Assembly: GCF_011601345.1 (NCBI RefSeq) | Contig: NZ_JAAORB010000027.1 | Span: forward strand, 1 to 40,807 | Source: Roseovarius gahaiensis | GTDB taxonomy: Bacteria; Pseudomonadota; Alphaproteobacteria; Rhodobacterales; Rhodobacteraceae | Length of the DNA: 40,807 nt | Direction: 5' to 3' | Part shown: piece by piece, positions 14,763 through 21,937 of the stretch | Position numbering within the stretch: the stretch's first letter is position 1 | Layout: every line of letters starts with the position of its first letter | Position numbers and translations under genes: made by a program | Notes under the pieces: generated by a model | The model's input: only the letters and a program-made list of their open reading frames with translations | Databases searched by the model: none | Told to the model about the DNA's origin: nothing

Positions 14763-15851
14763 TTACAGGCCCATAACGCGGTTGCGCTGTGCGGAGTACG
14801 TGCCCTCTGAACGGCTGCCCCATGCGGCAGAGCTGTTCAACGACGCCATGTAGCTGTCATAGCATGTCTTGTAGAGGTCATCGCCAAGCGGCTCTTCGAT
14901 CACTTCCTTGGAGGCAGCACCGAAGGCATCCCAGATTTCATCCGAGAAGCTCATCAGTTTGACACCGCCCGACTGAAGACGCTGCAACGCGGCCGAGTTA
15001 TTGGCCATGAACAACGACATGGTCCACAGGTTGGAAGCGCGCGCCGCGTTTTCCACGATGCTTTGCTGGGCCGAAGTCAGGCTTTCGTAAACATCAAGGT
15101 TCAGGTTCAGGTTCAGGTTCGGACCCGGCTCGTGGAAACCGGCGGTGTAATAGAACTTGGTGATTTCCTGGAAACCGGCCTTTTCATCGGCCCACGGCCC
15201 GATCCATTCGGTGCCGTCAATCGCGCCCGATGCAAGGGCCTGATACACTTCGGCGCCGGGCAGGTTCTGCACCGATGCGCCCAGTTTGCCCAGCACCTGA
15301 CCGCCTTGGCCGGGCATGCGGAAACGCAGACCTTGGAAATCGTCGACGCTGTTCATCTCTTTTGCGAACCAGCCACCCGACTGCGGCCCGGTATTACCGG
15401 CGGGGAAACTTTTGAGGCCAAAGATCGAATACACGTCATCGGCCAGTTCACGACCGCCATCATGGTAGAACCAGTTGTTGAATTCCTGGAAAGTCATCCC
15501 GAACGGCACTTGGCTAAAGAATGAAAGCGCGGGATGCTGGCTGAGGAAGTAGTAATCCACGCCATGGAACATGTCAGCCTGACCGGCGGTCACGGCATCG
15601 AACACTTCGAAGGCGCCCACAAGTTCGCCCGCGGCTTTCAGATCAACGGTCAGCGCGCCGTCGGTCATCGCGGTGATCGTATCGGCACAGTATTGTGCGC
15701 TGTCATGCACACCGGCCAGACCACGGCCCCAAGTCGTCACCATGGTCAAGGTGCGTTTGCCTTGGGCATAGGCAGGTGCGGCCAGCGCGGTGGCCGCTGC
15801 TGCTGCGGTCCCGCCAACCGCGGTATTTTTCAAAAATGAGCGTCGATCCAT
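14763..15851 (-). CDS. TRAP transporter substrate-binding protein, TakP-like (DctP family, 362 aa)
   Basis: Periplasmic binding subunit. The N-terminus is a Tat signal: MDRRSFLKNTAVGG, an Ala-rich stretch, then AAPAYAQ, probably cleaved around residue 31. The mature part matches the TakP type: AGELVGAFEVFDAV, the SQVPFGMTFQEFNNWFYHDGG region, LRFRMPGQGGQV with the carboxylate-binding Arg, and the SGAIDGTEWIGPWADE region for the second ligand-side Trp/Glu. TakP of Rhodobacter binds 2-oxoacids; the same ligand class is inferred here, but a different carboxylate is possible. The start at 15851 has GGAGGAA upstream. Residues encoded at 15097-15120 are a run of Asn-Leu pairs from a hexanucleotide repeat. 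First gene of the operon with dctQ and dctM. Confidence 0.9.
   Translation of the reverse strand: MDRRSFLKNTAVGGTAAAAATALAAPAYAQGKRTLTMVTTWGRGLAGVHDSAQYCADTITAMTDGALTVDLKAAGELVGAFEVFDAVTAGQADMFHGVDYYFLSQHPALSFFSQVPFGMTFQEFNNWFYHDGGRELADDVYSIFGLKSFPAGNTGPQSGGWFAKEMNSVDDFQGLRFRMPGQGGQVLGKLGASVQNLPGAEVYQALASGAIDGTEWIGPWADEKAGFQEITKFYYTAGFHEPGPNLNLNLNLDVYESLTSAQQSIVENAARASNLWTMSLFMANNSAALQRLQSGGVKLMSFSDEIWDAFGAASKEVIEEPLGDDLYKTCYDSYMASLNSSAAWGSRSEGTYSAQRNRVMGL
15097..15120. repeat. Four perfect tandem copies of a 6-base unit inside the takP-like gene
   Basis: AGGTTC repeated four times without mismatch on the plus strand, read as alternating Asn and Leu on the coding (minus) strand. The unit is a multiple of three, so copy-number change would lengthen or shorten the protein without frameshift. 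Confidence 0.8.
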
Positions 15852-16425
15852 TGGTTTTCTTCCTCCCAGATTGATTTGATGCGCGCCCAAACCACAAAGT
15901 TCGGGCGCGCGGATCGGTTCAAACGGGTATAGGTTAACCGCACATTCCGCCATAGAAAATACCTAGACCCAAGGAATTGCGCTGGTTCTTCTGAAAAATT
16001 GGCCGTTCGCAGGCAAGGCAAGGCAAGAAATACAATAAATGATCACACCCGAGCTGAATTTGCGGCTCGGAGCTGTGACAAGACGCCACACAAGCCGGTC
16101 TTCGAGGACCGACGTTGCTGCGCCCGGTGACGATGCGCTGCGTCTGATTGACCAAGGCGAATCCATCGCGTGCGGCACATCTCAGTCCGTCACAACCTGC
16201 CGGGCGCGAAGCCAACACGCCCAAGCCCCTGTTCACCACGCCCAGACACGACGACCAGAAACATTCGGCGTATGCGCGCTTATCGTGTCATCATATGGAT
16301 TGACTCTGGCCCACCGCCTTGCCCGACCGCGCTCCACATCAAGGTCAATTGCGCAATCCTACTCCACCGCGCAACAAATGCAAAGAAATTACCCCTGATT
16401 GCGACATTTATGCTGGAAAATGCGG
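15852..16425. other. Divergent intergenic region upstream of the TRAP operon and the ilv promoter
   Basis: About 570 bases with no convincing gene. Frames are open on both strands (for example 16039-16398 plus and 15934-16239 minus) but their translations look random and lack good start signals. There is a short tandem GGCAA run near 16012-16027 and a small hairpin at about 16099-16114. The takP promoter must lie here; I saw no match to a sigma-54 -24/-12 element (TGGCAC-N5-TTGC) on the minus strand by eye. Confidence 0.5.
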
Positions 16426-16454
16426 TTGACGCTCCCTTGGACTGCCCATAAGGT
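16426..16454 (+). promoter_or_regulatory. Sigma-70-type promoter of the ilv leader
   Basis: TTGACG at 16426-16431 and TAAGGT at 16449-16454 with exactly 17 bases between them. A transcript starting near 16461 would place the leader ribosome binding site about 10 bases from its 5' end. Confidence 0.65.
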
Positions 16455-16485
16455 CGCGGACACACAAAGTAAGGAGCCTCCCGAT

Positions 16486-16533
16486 ATGGGACGTTTGATC
16501 GTAGTCGTAGGAAAGTGGCGCATGGGCCGGTAA
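16486..16533 (+). CDS. ilv leader peptide (15 aa)
   Basis: The short reading frame reads MGRLIVVVGKWRMGR and stops with TAA at 16531-16533. Five consecutive codons are for Leu, Ile and Val (TTG ATC GTA GTC GTA), the products of the pathway encoded downstream. The AAGGAG ribosome binding site ends 9 bases before the ATG. Its role is to sense charged branched-chain tRNAs by ribosome stalling, not to make a functional peptide. Confidence 0.88.
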   Translation: MGRLIVVVGKWRMGR

Positions 16534-16558
16534 CGGACGCCATAGAGGTACCCCATGC

Positions 16559-16584
16559 GCCCCCGTCCGACCGGGGGCTTTTTT
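16559..16584 (+). terminator. Attenuator terminator in the ilv leader
   Basis: A 7-bp GC stem (16559-16565 with 16572-16578), a 6-base loop and six Us. It lies 38 bases before the ilvB start and is the conditional terminator of the attenuator. Confidence 0.88.
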
Positions 16585-16622
16585 GTGTGAATGAACATTG
16601 ACGTCATGAACGGAGTAAGCAA

Positions 16623-18377
16623 ATGACACGTCAGATGACCGGAGCGAAAATGGTGGTTCAGGCCCTCAAGGATCAGGGTGTGGACGTCGTATTCGGATAC
16701 CCTGGCGGGGCTGTCCTACCGATTTATGACGAAGTCTTTCAGCAAAATGATATTCGGCACGTGTTGGTGCGCCATGAACAAGGCGCGGTGCATGCCGCAG
16801 AAGGCTATGCGCGGTCCACCGGCAAACCGGGCGTTGCACTTGTCACATCCGGCCCCGGTGCAACCAATGCCGTGACCGGCCTGACCGATGCGCTGATGGA
16901 TTCGATCCCGATCATCGTTTTGTCGGGTCAGGTGCCGACCTTCATGATTGGCACCGACGCGTTCCAAGAGGCGGATACCGTCGGCATCACCCGCCCCTGC
17001 ACCAAGCACAATTGGTTGGTCAGCGACACCAAGAACCTGGCCGACACTATGCATCAGGCGTTTCATGTCGCAACCTCTGGCCGGCCCGGCCCGGTTCTGG
17101 TCGATCTGCCCAAGGACGTGCAGTTTGCCAGCGCTGAATACGTGCCACCGCAAAAAGCCAAGACCGACCACTATCAACCGCAGGTCAAGGGCGACATGGC
17201 CGAGATCATGGAACTGGTCGAAGCCCTGGAAGTGGCCGAGCGGCCGATTTTCTACACTGGTGGCGGCGTCATCAATTCTGGCCCGGCGGCCAGTCAATTG
17301 CTGCGAGAACTGGTCGAGGCCAGCGGCGTGCCGATCACCTCGACCCTGATGGGCCTTGGCGCTTATCCGGCCAATGGGAAACATTGGCTGGGGATGCTGG
17401 GGATGCACGGCCTGTACGAGGCCAACATGGCAATGCATGGCTGTGATCTGATGATCAACATCGGCGCGCGATTCGATGACCGGATCACCGGGCGTCTTGA
17501 TGCCTTCAGCCCGGATTCGAAAAAGGCCCATATCGATATCGACCCCAGTTCGATCAACAAGGTCATCAAAACAGATATTCCGATCATCGGCGATATCGGC
17601 CACGTGCTGGAAGACGTTCTGAAAGTCTGGAAATCGCGCGGCCGCAAGGTGAACCGCGAAGGCCTGCAAAAATGGTGGGCGCAGATCGAAGAGTGGCGCA
17701 AGGTTGATTGCCTGTCGTTCAAGCAGACGGGCAAGACGATCAAGCCGCAATACGCCTTGCAGCGTCTCGAAGAGTTGACCAAAGAGCATGACCGCTACAT
17801 CTGCACCGAGGTCGGCCAGCATCAGATGTGGGCCGCGCAGTATCTTGGCTTCAACGATCCCAATCGCTGGATGACCAGCGGCGGGCTTGGCACCATGGGC
17901 TATGGCTTTCCGGCGTCGATCGGCGTGCAAATGGCGCATCCTGACAGTTTGGTCATCAACGTGGCCGGTGAAGCAAGCTGGCTGATGAACATGCAAGAAA
18001 TGGGCACAGCGGTGCAGTATCGCCTGCCGGTCAAACAGTTCATCCTGAACAACGAACGGCTTGGCATGGTGCGCCAGTGGCAGGAATTGCTGCATGGTGA
18101 GCGTTATTCCTCCAGCTGGTCCGAGGCCCTGCCCGATTTCGTCAAGCTGGCCGAAGCCTTTGGCGCCAAGGGTATCCTCTGCGAAGACGCCGCCGATCTG
18201 GATGACGCGATCATGGAAATGCTCAACTACGACGGGCCAGTGATCTTTGATTGTCTGGTGGAAAAGCATGAAAACTGCTTCCCGATGATCCCCTCGGGCG
18301 AGCCGCACAACAACATGTTGCTTGGCGAAGCCTCGACCAAGGATGCCATCAAAGAAGGCGGCGCGGTATTGGTTTGA
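16623..18377 (+). CDS. ilvB: Acetolactate synthase large (catalytic) subunit (584 aa)
   Basis: Thiamine diphosphate enzyme that condenses pyruvate to acetolactate (valine/leucine) or with 2-oxobutyrate (isoleucine). N-terminal domain: GYPGGAVLPIYDE and the catalytic-Glu region VRHEQGAVHAAEGYARSTG (Glu near 50). Middle FAD-binding part: GLGAYPANGKHWLGMLGMHG and IGARFDDRITG. C-terminal ThDP domain: GGLGTMGYGFPASIG and NVAGEASWLMNMQEM (447-461), where the usual Gly-Asp-x is Gly-Glu-Ala (Glu450). Length is normal. Regulated by the leader attenuator just upstream. ilvN follows after a 90-base gap containing a large inverted repeat. Could equally be named ilvI. Confidence 0.95.
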   Translation: MTRQMTGAKMVVQALKDQGVDVVFGYPGGAVLPIYDEVFQQNDIRHVLVRHEQGAVHAAEGYARSTGKPGVALVTSGPGATNAVTGLTDALMDSIPIIVLSGQVPTFMIGTDAFQEADTVGITRPCTKHNWLVSDTKNLADTMHQAFHVATSGRPGPVLVDLPKDVQFASAEYVPPQKAKTDHYQPQVKGDMAEIMELVEALEVAERPIFYTGGGVINSGPAASQLLRELVEASGVPITSTLMGLGAYPANGKHWLGMLGMHGLYEANMAMHGCDLMINIGARFDDRITGRLDAFSPDSKKAHIDIDPSSINKVIKTDIPIIGDIGHVLEDVLKVWKSRGRKVNREGLQKWWAQIEEWRKVDCLSFKQTGKTIKPQYALQRLEELTKEHDRYICTEVGQHQMWAAQYLGFNDPNRWMTSGGLGTMGYGFPASIGVQMAHPDSLVINVAGEASWLMNMQEMGTAVQYRLPVKQFILNNERLGMVRQWQELLHGERYSSSWSEALPDFVKLAEAFGAKGILCEDAADLDDAIMEMLNYDGPVIFDCLVEKHENCFPMIPSGEPHNNMLLGEASTKDAIKEGGAVLV

Positions 18378-18386
18378 CCGTTTCGG

Positions 18387-18446
18387 GGTGCGCAGTAAAT
18401 GCGCACCCTACCCCATCCCTCGTAGGGTGCGCATTTACTGCGCACC
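18387..18446. repeat. Perfect 25-bp inverted repeat between ilvB and ilvN
   Basis: Arms 18387-18411 and 18422-18446 are exact reverse complements with a 10-base loop. Each arm contains a smaller palindrome (GTGCGCA, five bases, TGCGCAC). It is a REP/BIME-like unit inside an operon; there is no U-tract (the following bases are ATTTATC). It ends 20 bases before the ilvN start. Confidence 0.9.
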
Positions 18447-18466
18447 ATTTATCAAGGAACAAGAAC

Positions 18467-19027
18467 ATGTCAGCCCTGCAAATCAAAAAAGGCTCCTCCA
18501 AGCATTCGGCCTATAACCTTCGCCCCAATTTCTCGGATGTCACCGAGACACACACATTGGCGGTAAAAGTGGATAACGAACCGGGTGTTCTGGCGCGGGT
18601 GATCGGCCTGTTTTCGGGGCGTGGATACAACATAGACAGCCTGACCGTGGCCGAGGTGGACCACACCGGCCACACAAGCCGCATCACCATCGTCACCACC
18701 GGCACACCGCAGGTGATCGAGCAGATCAAGGCCCAGTTGGGCCGCATCGTGCCGGTCCACGAGGTGCACGATCTGACGGTCGAGGGCCGCGCCGTTGAAC
18801 GCGAACTCGCCTTGATCAAGGTCGAGGGCGAAGGCGAAAAGCGGGTTGAGGCGCTGCGCCTTGCCGATATCTTCCGCGCCAATGTGGTCGACAGCACCTT
18901 GGGCAGCTTCGTGTTTGAAATCACCGGCACCCCTGACAAGATCGAAGCCTTTGCCGAGCTGATGCGCCCGCTTGGCCTGCTGGAAATTGCCCGCACCGGT
19001 GTCGCCGCCCTGTCACGCGGCACCTAA
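18467..19027 (+). CDS. ilvN: Acetolactate synthase small (regulatory) subunit (186 aa)
   Basis: An ACT domain at the start of the conserved part (THTLAVKVDNEPGVLARVIGL, then FSGRGYNIDSLTV) binds valine for feedback inhibition. The C-terminal half (REL-ALIKVEGEGEKR, FRANVVDSTLGSFVFEITG) is the IlvN/IlvH C-terminal domain. There is a 25-residue N-terminal extension before the ACT domain, common in alphaproteobacteria. ATG at 18467 with AAGGAAC about 8 bases upstream. Could equally be named ilvH. Confidence 0.94.
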   Translation: MSALQIKKGSSKHSAYNLRPNFSDVTETHTLAVKVDNEPGVLARVIGLFSGRGYNIDSLTVAEVDHTGHTSRITIVTTGTPQVIEQIKAQLGRIVPVHEVHDLTVEGRAVERELALIKVEGEGEKRVEALRLADIFRANVVDSTLGSFVFEITGTPDKIEAFAELMRPLGLLEIARTGVAALSRGT

Positions 19028-19092
19028 GGCCCGTCACGGCAAATCGCCACAGCACGTCGCCCGAAGGAAACTCGCGTCGCGAATTGGCGGTC

Positions 19093-19114
19093 AACAGGGC
19101 GGAATTCCTGTTTT
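19093..19114 (+). terminator. Weak hairpin terminator after ilvN
   Basis: A 6-bp stem AACAGG/CCTGTT (19093-19098 with 19107-19112), an 8-base loop and a short U run (TTTT at 19111-19114 includes the last stem bases). It lies between ilvN and the Rieske oxygenase gene, so it probably only partly separates the transcripts. Confidence 0.4.
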
Positions 19115-19151
19115 GGGGGTAGTAAGACCCGCAAAATAGGAGACCGCAGCC

Positions 19152-20312
19152 ATGACCGAGACCGTGACCGATCTGTCGAATGTCCGGAACAGCGTTGAAA
19201 ACGCCAACGGCCTGCCGAACGCGCATTACATCGACCCTGTCGTTTTCAACGAAGAAAAACAGGCTCTGATCTTTTCGCAATGGGCCGGTCTGGCTGTCGC
19301 CGCCGATGTGCCAGACCCCGGCGATGCCGTGCCGATGGAATTTCTGGGCACGCCCCTCCTGTTGCTGCGCGACAAGGACGGCGATGTGCGGGTCTTTCAG
19401 AACATCTGCCGACACCGCGGAATGATCTTGGTGGAAGAGCCGCGCAAGATCGAAGGCGCCATTCGCTGCCCCTACCATTCGTGGTGCTATTCGACCAAAG
19501 GCGATCTGGTGGCCACACCGCATGTCGGCGGGCCGGGTCATAACACGCACGACGCGATCAAGCGCAACGATCTGGGCCTGATCGAAGTGCGCAGCCACAT
19601 CTGGCGCGATGTGGTCTGGATCAATGTGTCGGGCGATGCCCCCGCCTTTGAAGACGCGATGGCCGATGTCATGCAGCGTTGGCGCGAATTTGAACTGCCC
19701 CTTTATCATGGCGGCCACGACAGCCGCTTTACCCTTGAGGTGCAGACAAACTGGAAACTGGCCGTCGAAAACTACTGCGAAAGCTATCACTTGCCTTGGG
19801 TGCATCCGGGCCTGAACAGCTATTCCAAGCTGGAAGATCATTACAACATCGAAAAACCCGGCGAATATTCGGGCCAAGGCACGATGGTCTATCGCCAGTT
19901 GACCAATGAAAACGGCGAAACCTTTGCAGATTTCGCTGATGTCGGCTCAAAATGGAACGAACAGGCCGAATATATCGCGGTTTATCCCAATGTCCTGCTG
20001 GGCACACATCGCGACCATGCCTTTGCGATCATCCTTGAGCCGAAAGGCCCGGAAAAGACGGTTGAGCATATCCATCTTTACTACGCGGTCCCCGACAGCG
20101 ACGAAGGCCTGCGCATGCGCAACACCCAGCTTTGGAAAACCGTATTCGAAGAAGATATCTTTGTCGTCCAAGGCATGCAGAAGGGTCGCCACGCCGATCA
20201 GTTCGACGGCGGGCGCTTTTCGCCGGTGATGGACAGCCCGACGCATTGTTTCCACGCTTGGGTCGCCTCGAAGGTGGACACCCACCGCGCCAAAGCGAGG
20301 GCGGCAGAATGA
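19152..20312 (+). CDS. Rieske-type aromatic-ring-hydroxylating/demethylating oxygenase alpha subunit (386 aa)
   Basis: N-terminal Rieske [2Fe-2S] domain with Cys86-x-His88 (NICRHRG) and Cys106-x-x-His109 (RCPYHSWCY). C-terminal catalytic domain with the mononuclear iron ligands His213 and His218 (ESYHLPWVHPG) and a likely third ligand Asp335 (FEEDIFVVQ). This group includes ring-hydroxylating dioxygenases and the betaine/stachydrine/carnitine monooxygenases; substrate not assignable. A reductase partner is not encoded next to it. AGGAG precedes the ATG. A 70-aa gene overlaps its end by four bases. It follows ilvBN, with no visible metabolic link. Confidence 0.85.
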   Translation: MTETVTDLSNVRNSVENANGLPNAHYIDPVVFNEEKQALIFSQWAGLAVAADVPDPGDAVPMEFLGTPLLLLRDKDGDVRVFQNICRHRGMILVEEPRKIEGAIRCPYHSWCYSTKGDLVATPHVGGPGHNTHDAIKRNDLGLIEVRSHIWRDVVWINVSGDAPAFEDAMADVMQRWREFELPLYHGGHDSRFTLEVQTNWKLAVENYCESYHLPWVHPGLNSYSKLEDHYNIEKPGEYSGQGTMVYRQLTNENGETFADFADVGSKWNEQAEYIAVYPNVLLGTHRDHAFAIILEPKGPEKTVEHIHLYYAVPDSDEGLRMRNTQLWKTVFEEDIFVVQGMQKGRHADQFDGGRFSPVMDSPTHCFHAWVASKVDTHRAKARAAE

Positions 20313-20521
20313 ATGACCTGAATGCACGTATGATTTCCGCACACGAGGCGCAGGATCGTTTCGCCCTGATCAAGCTATATGCCGAGGCCGCTGACTGCGC
20401 CAATGCGGTGGATGCGTCGTGTTTTTACCTGACGCATGCCTATGTCTTCGCGCTAGAGGCGGGCGCGCCCGAGGCCACAAACCTGCACGCCCGCCTCAAG
20501 GCCGAGGGCCGCGAAGCCTGA
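20309..20521 (+). CDS. 70-aa hypothetical protein coupled to the Rieske oxygenase
   Basis: ATG overlaps the oxygenase stop (ATGA), so it is translated with it. The product is a small helical protein (FALIKLYAEAADCANAVDASCFYLTHAYVFAL in the middle, given here in parts: FALIKLYAEAAD, ANAVDASC, FYLTHAYV), resembling a single helical-hairpin or TPR-like repeat. No catalytic motif. The tight coupling suggests it acts with the oxygenase, but it is not a ferredoxin (only two Cys). Confidence 0.7.
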   Translation: MNDLNARMISAHEAQDRFALIKLYAEAADCANAVDASCFYLTHAYVFALEAGAPEATNLHARLKAEGREA

Positions 20522-20543
20522 GCCGCAGCGCAGTTTATGCATG

Positions 20544-20569
20544 AAAGGCCCCACTTTGCCGGGCCTTTT
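20544..20569. terminator. Bidirectional hairpin terminator between convergent genes
   Basis: An 8-bp stem (20544-20551 with 20561-20568), a 9-base loop and T-runs on both sides. It serves the Rieske operon on the plus strand and the P450 operon on the minus strand. Confidence 0.75.
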
Positions 20570-21937
20570 CTAGCTACGCTTGGTCAGCTTCAACCAGATG
20601 CCATCCTTGCCGCGCACCGTCAGATGCGCCACCGGCATCGCCGGGCGCTCAGCCACGGCTTCGAACCGATAGGCCCGCACCAGCAGCGCCAGCAGCAACA
20701 CGCCTTCGATCATGGCAAAGCCCGCGCCGGTGCACACCCGTTGGCCCGCCGAAAACGGCATATAGGCACAGCGCAGCCCGTCGCGCCCGTTGGGCGTGGA
20801 AAACCGCGCCGGATCAAACGCATCGGGGTTATCCCAAATCCGTTCGTGGCGGTGCTGATGCCATGGGCTGAGGACAATTTGCGCGCCTTGCGACACCTCG
20901 CGGTCGCGGAACCTTTCAGGACAGGCCGCTTCGCGCACCATCATCGGCACCGGCGGATAAAGGCGCAGGGTCTCACGAAACACATCGCGGGTGATTTTCA
21001 GCTTGGCGATATCGCCAAAATCTGGCGCGCCTTGCGGCATGACATCTGCGGTTTCAGCCACGATCTTGTCTTGCCAGTCTGGGTAGAGCGCCAGCAAATA
21101 CAGCGCCCACGCCAACGCCGACGCGCTGGTTTCATGCCCGGCCAGAAAAAAGATCGCCACCTGATCGACCATTTCCTCGGTGTCAAATGTCTGGCCGGTC
21201 TGTGGGTCTGGCGTCGTCATGATCTTGGTCGCCAGATCATCCGGCGCGGTGCCTGCCTTGATCTGCGCCATTCGGTCGGTCGTGAGCCCGGTGATCAGCC
21301 CGCGGATATCGACCGCAGTGCGCCGGGCCTTGTCATTATGGAACCGCGGGAACCACCCAGGCAACGGGATAAACGCCCCAAGGTTCAGCACCGGCTGCGC
21401 GCGCTGATGCGCGCGGAACTTGTCGAACACCTGCGCGGCGACCTCATGCTCGATCGGGATGGAAAACAGGGTGCGAAAGATCACGTCAGCGGCCGCATGG
21501 CTGGTCTCGGCTTCGATTTCAACCGGCTGGCCATCGGCCTGCGCCTCAAGCCGGGCCACCGCCGCCTGCCCGGCCTTCAGCATGGCCGGATACACGTCGC
21601 GCAGGCGGCCGCCTTCGAATGCCGGGTCGATGATCCGGCGTTGCCGTTTCCAAGTTTCGCCATTGGTGACGAAAACCGAATTGCCCAACAAAGGCGCCAA
21701 CCCTTCGCGAATACGGTTGGATTTGGGAAAATCATCGGGGCGGTCTTTCAGCACGAGATCCACCAGTTCGGGCTGGTTGCACAGGAACGACCGGAAAAAC
21801 GGCGTTCGAAATTCTGCCATCCAAGCGCGATACAAATGCGCCGGTTGCGCCGATAAAATATCTTGCCGAAACAGCTTCATATAACGCCATAGCGACACAC
21901 GTTTGGCACAGGCCGGGGGTTTGGGCGGCAACGTCAT
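20570..21937 (-). CDS. Cytochrome P450 (455 aa)
   Basis: Haem-thiolate mono-oxygenase. All family marks are present: I-helix AGHETS (266-271) with oxygen-activating Glu/Thr region, ExxR at Glu322-Arg325 (ETLRLYPP), a PERF-like DAFDPARF (372-379), and the haem-binding FSAGQRVCTGAG with Cys402. No transmembrane anchor or reductase fusion is seen, so it uses separate electron partners. It resembles bacterial class I P450s of the CYP4/CYP102-like cluster rather than CYP101-type enzymes. The start overlaps the stop of the upstream hydrolase gene (ATGA), so the two are co-translated. Substrate unknown; fatty acid-like compounds are a guess. Confidence 0.9.
   Translation of the reverse strand: MTLPPKPPACAKRVSLWRYMKLFRQDILSAQPAHLYRAWMAEFRTPFFRSFLCNQPELVDLVLKDRPDDFPKSNRIREGLAPLLGNSVFVTNGETWKRQRRIIDPAFEGGRLRDVYPAMLKAGQAAVARLEAQADGQPVEIEAETSHAAADVIFRTLFSIPIEHEVAAQVFDKFRAHQRAQPVLNLGAFIPLPGWFPRFHNDKARRTAVDIRGLITGLTTDRMAQIKAGTAPDDLATKIMTTPDPQTGQTFDTEEMVDQVAIFFLAGHETSASALAWALYLLALYPDWQDKIVAETADVMPQGAPDFGDIAKLKITRDVFRETLRLYPPVPMMVREAACPERFRDREVSQGAQIVLSPWHQHRHERIWDNPDAFDPARFSTPNGRDGLRCAYMPFSAGQRVCTGAGFAMIEGVLLLALLVRAYRFEAVAERPAMPVAHLTVRGKDGIWLKLTKRS

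Larger units (their letters stand above)
16471..16584 (+). promoter_or_regulatory. Branched-chain amino acid transcription attenuator of ilvBN
   Basis: Leader ribosome binding site AAGGAG (16471-16476), leader peptide (16486-16533), then mutually exclusive RNA structures. The antiterminator pairs 16527-16531 with 16570-16574 and 16534-16538 with 16565-16569, leaving the two As of the stop codon as a bulge. The terminator pairs 16559-16565 with 16572-16578, followed by six Us (16579-16584). A further 9-bp helix, 16518-16526 with 16552-16560, would compete with the antiterminator. If the ribosome stalls at the Leu-Ile-Val codons (16495-16509) the antiterminator can form; if it reaches the stop codon it covers the antiterminator arm and the terminator forms. 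Confidence 0.88.

Noticed and set aside
16039..16398. 119-aa frame in the takP-ilv spacer
   Set aside because: No ribosome binding site, Arg/Ser/Thr-rich random-looking translation, and an opposing frame of equal quality on the other strand.
16716..18308. Long minus-strand frame opposite ilvB (530 codons)
   Set aside because: Antisense shadow caused by GC-rich codon bias; ilvB has all family motifs.
20537..21856. Long plus-strand frame opposite the P450 gene (439 codons)
   Set aside because: It is the antisense shadow of a clearly conserved P450; its translation is Arg/His/Gln-rich without any domain.
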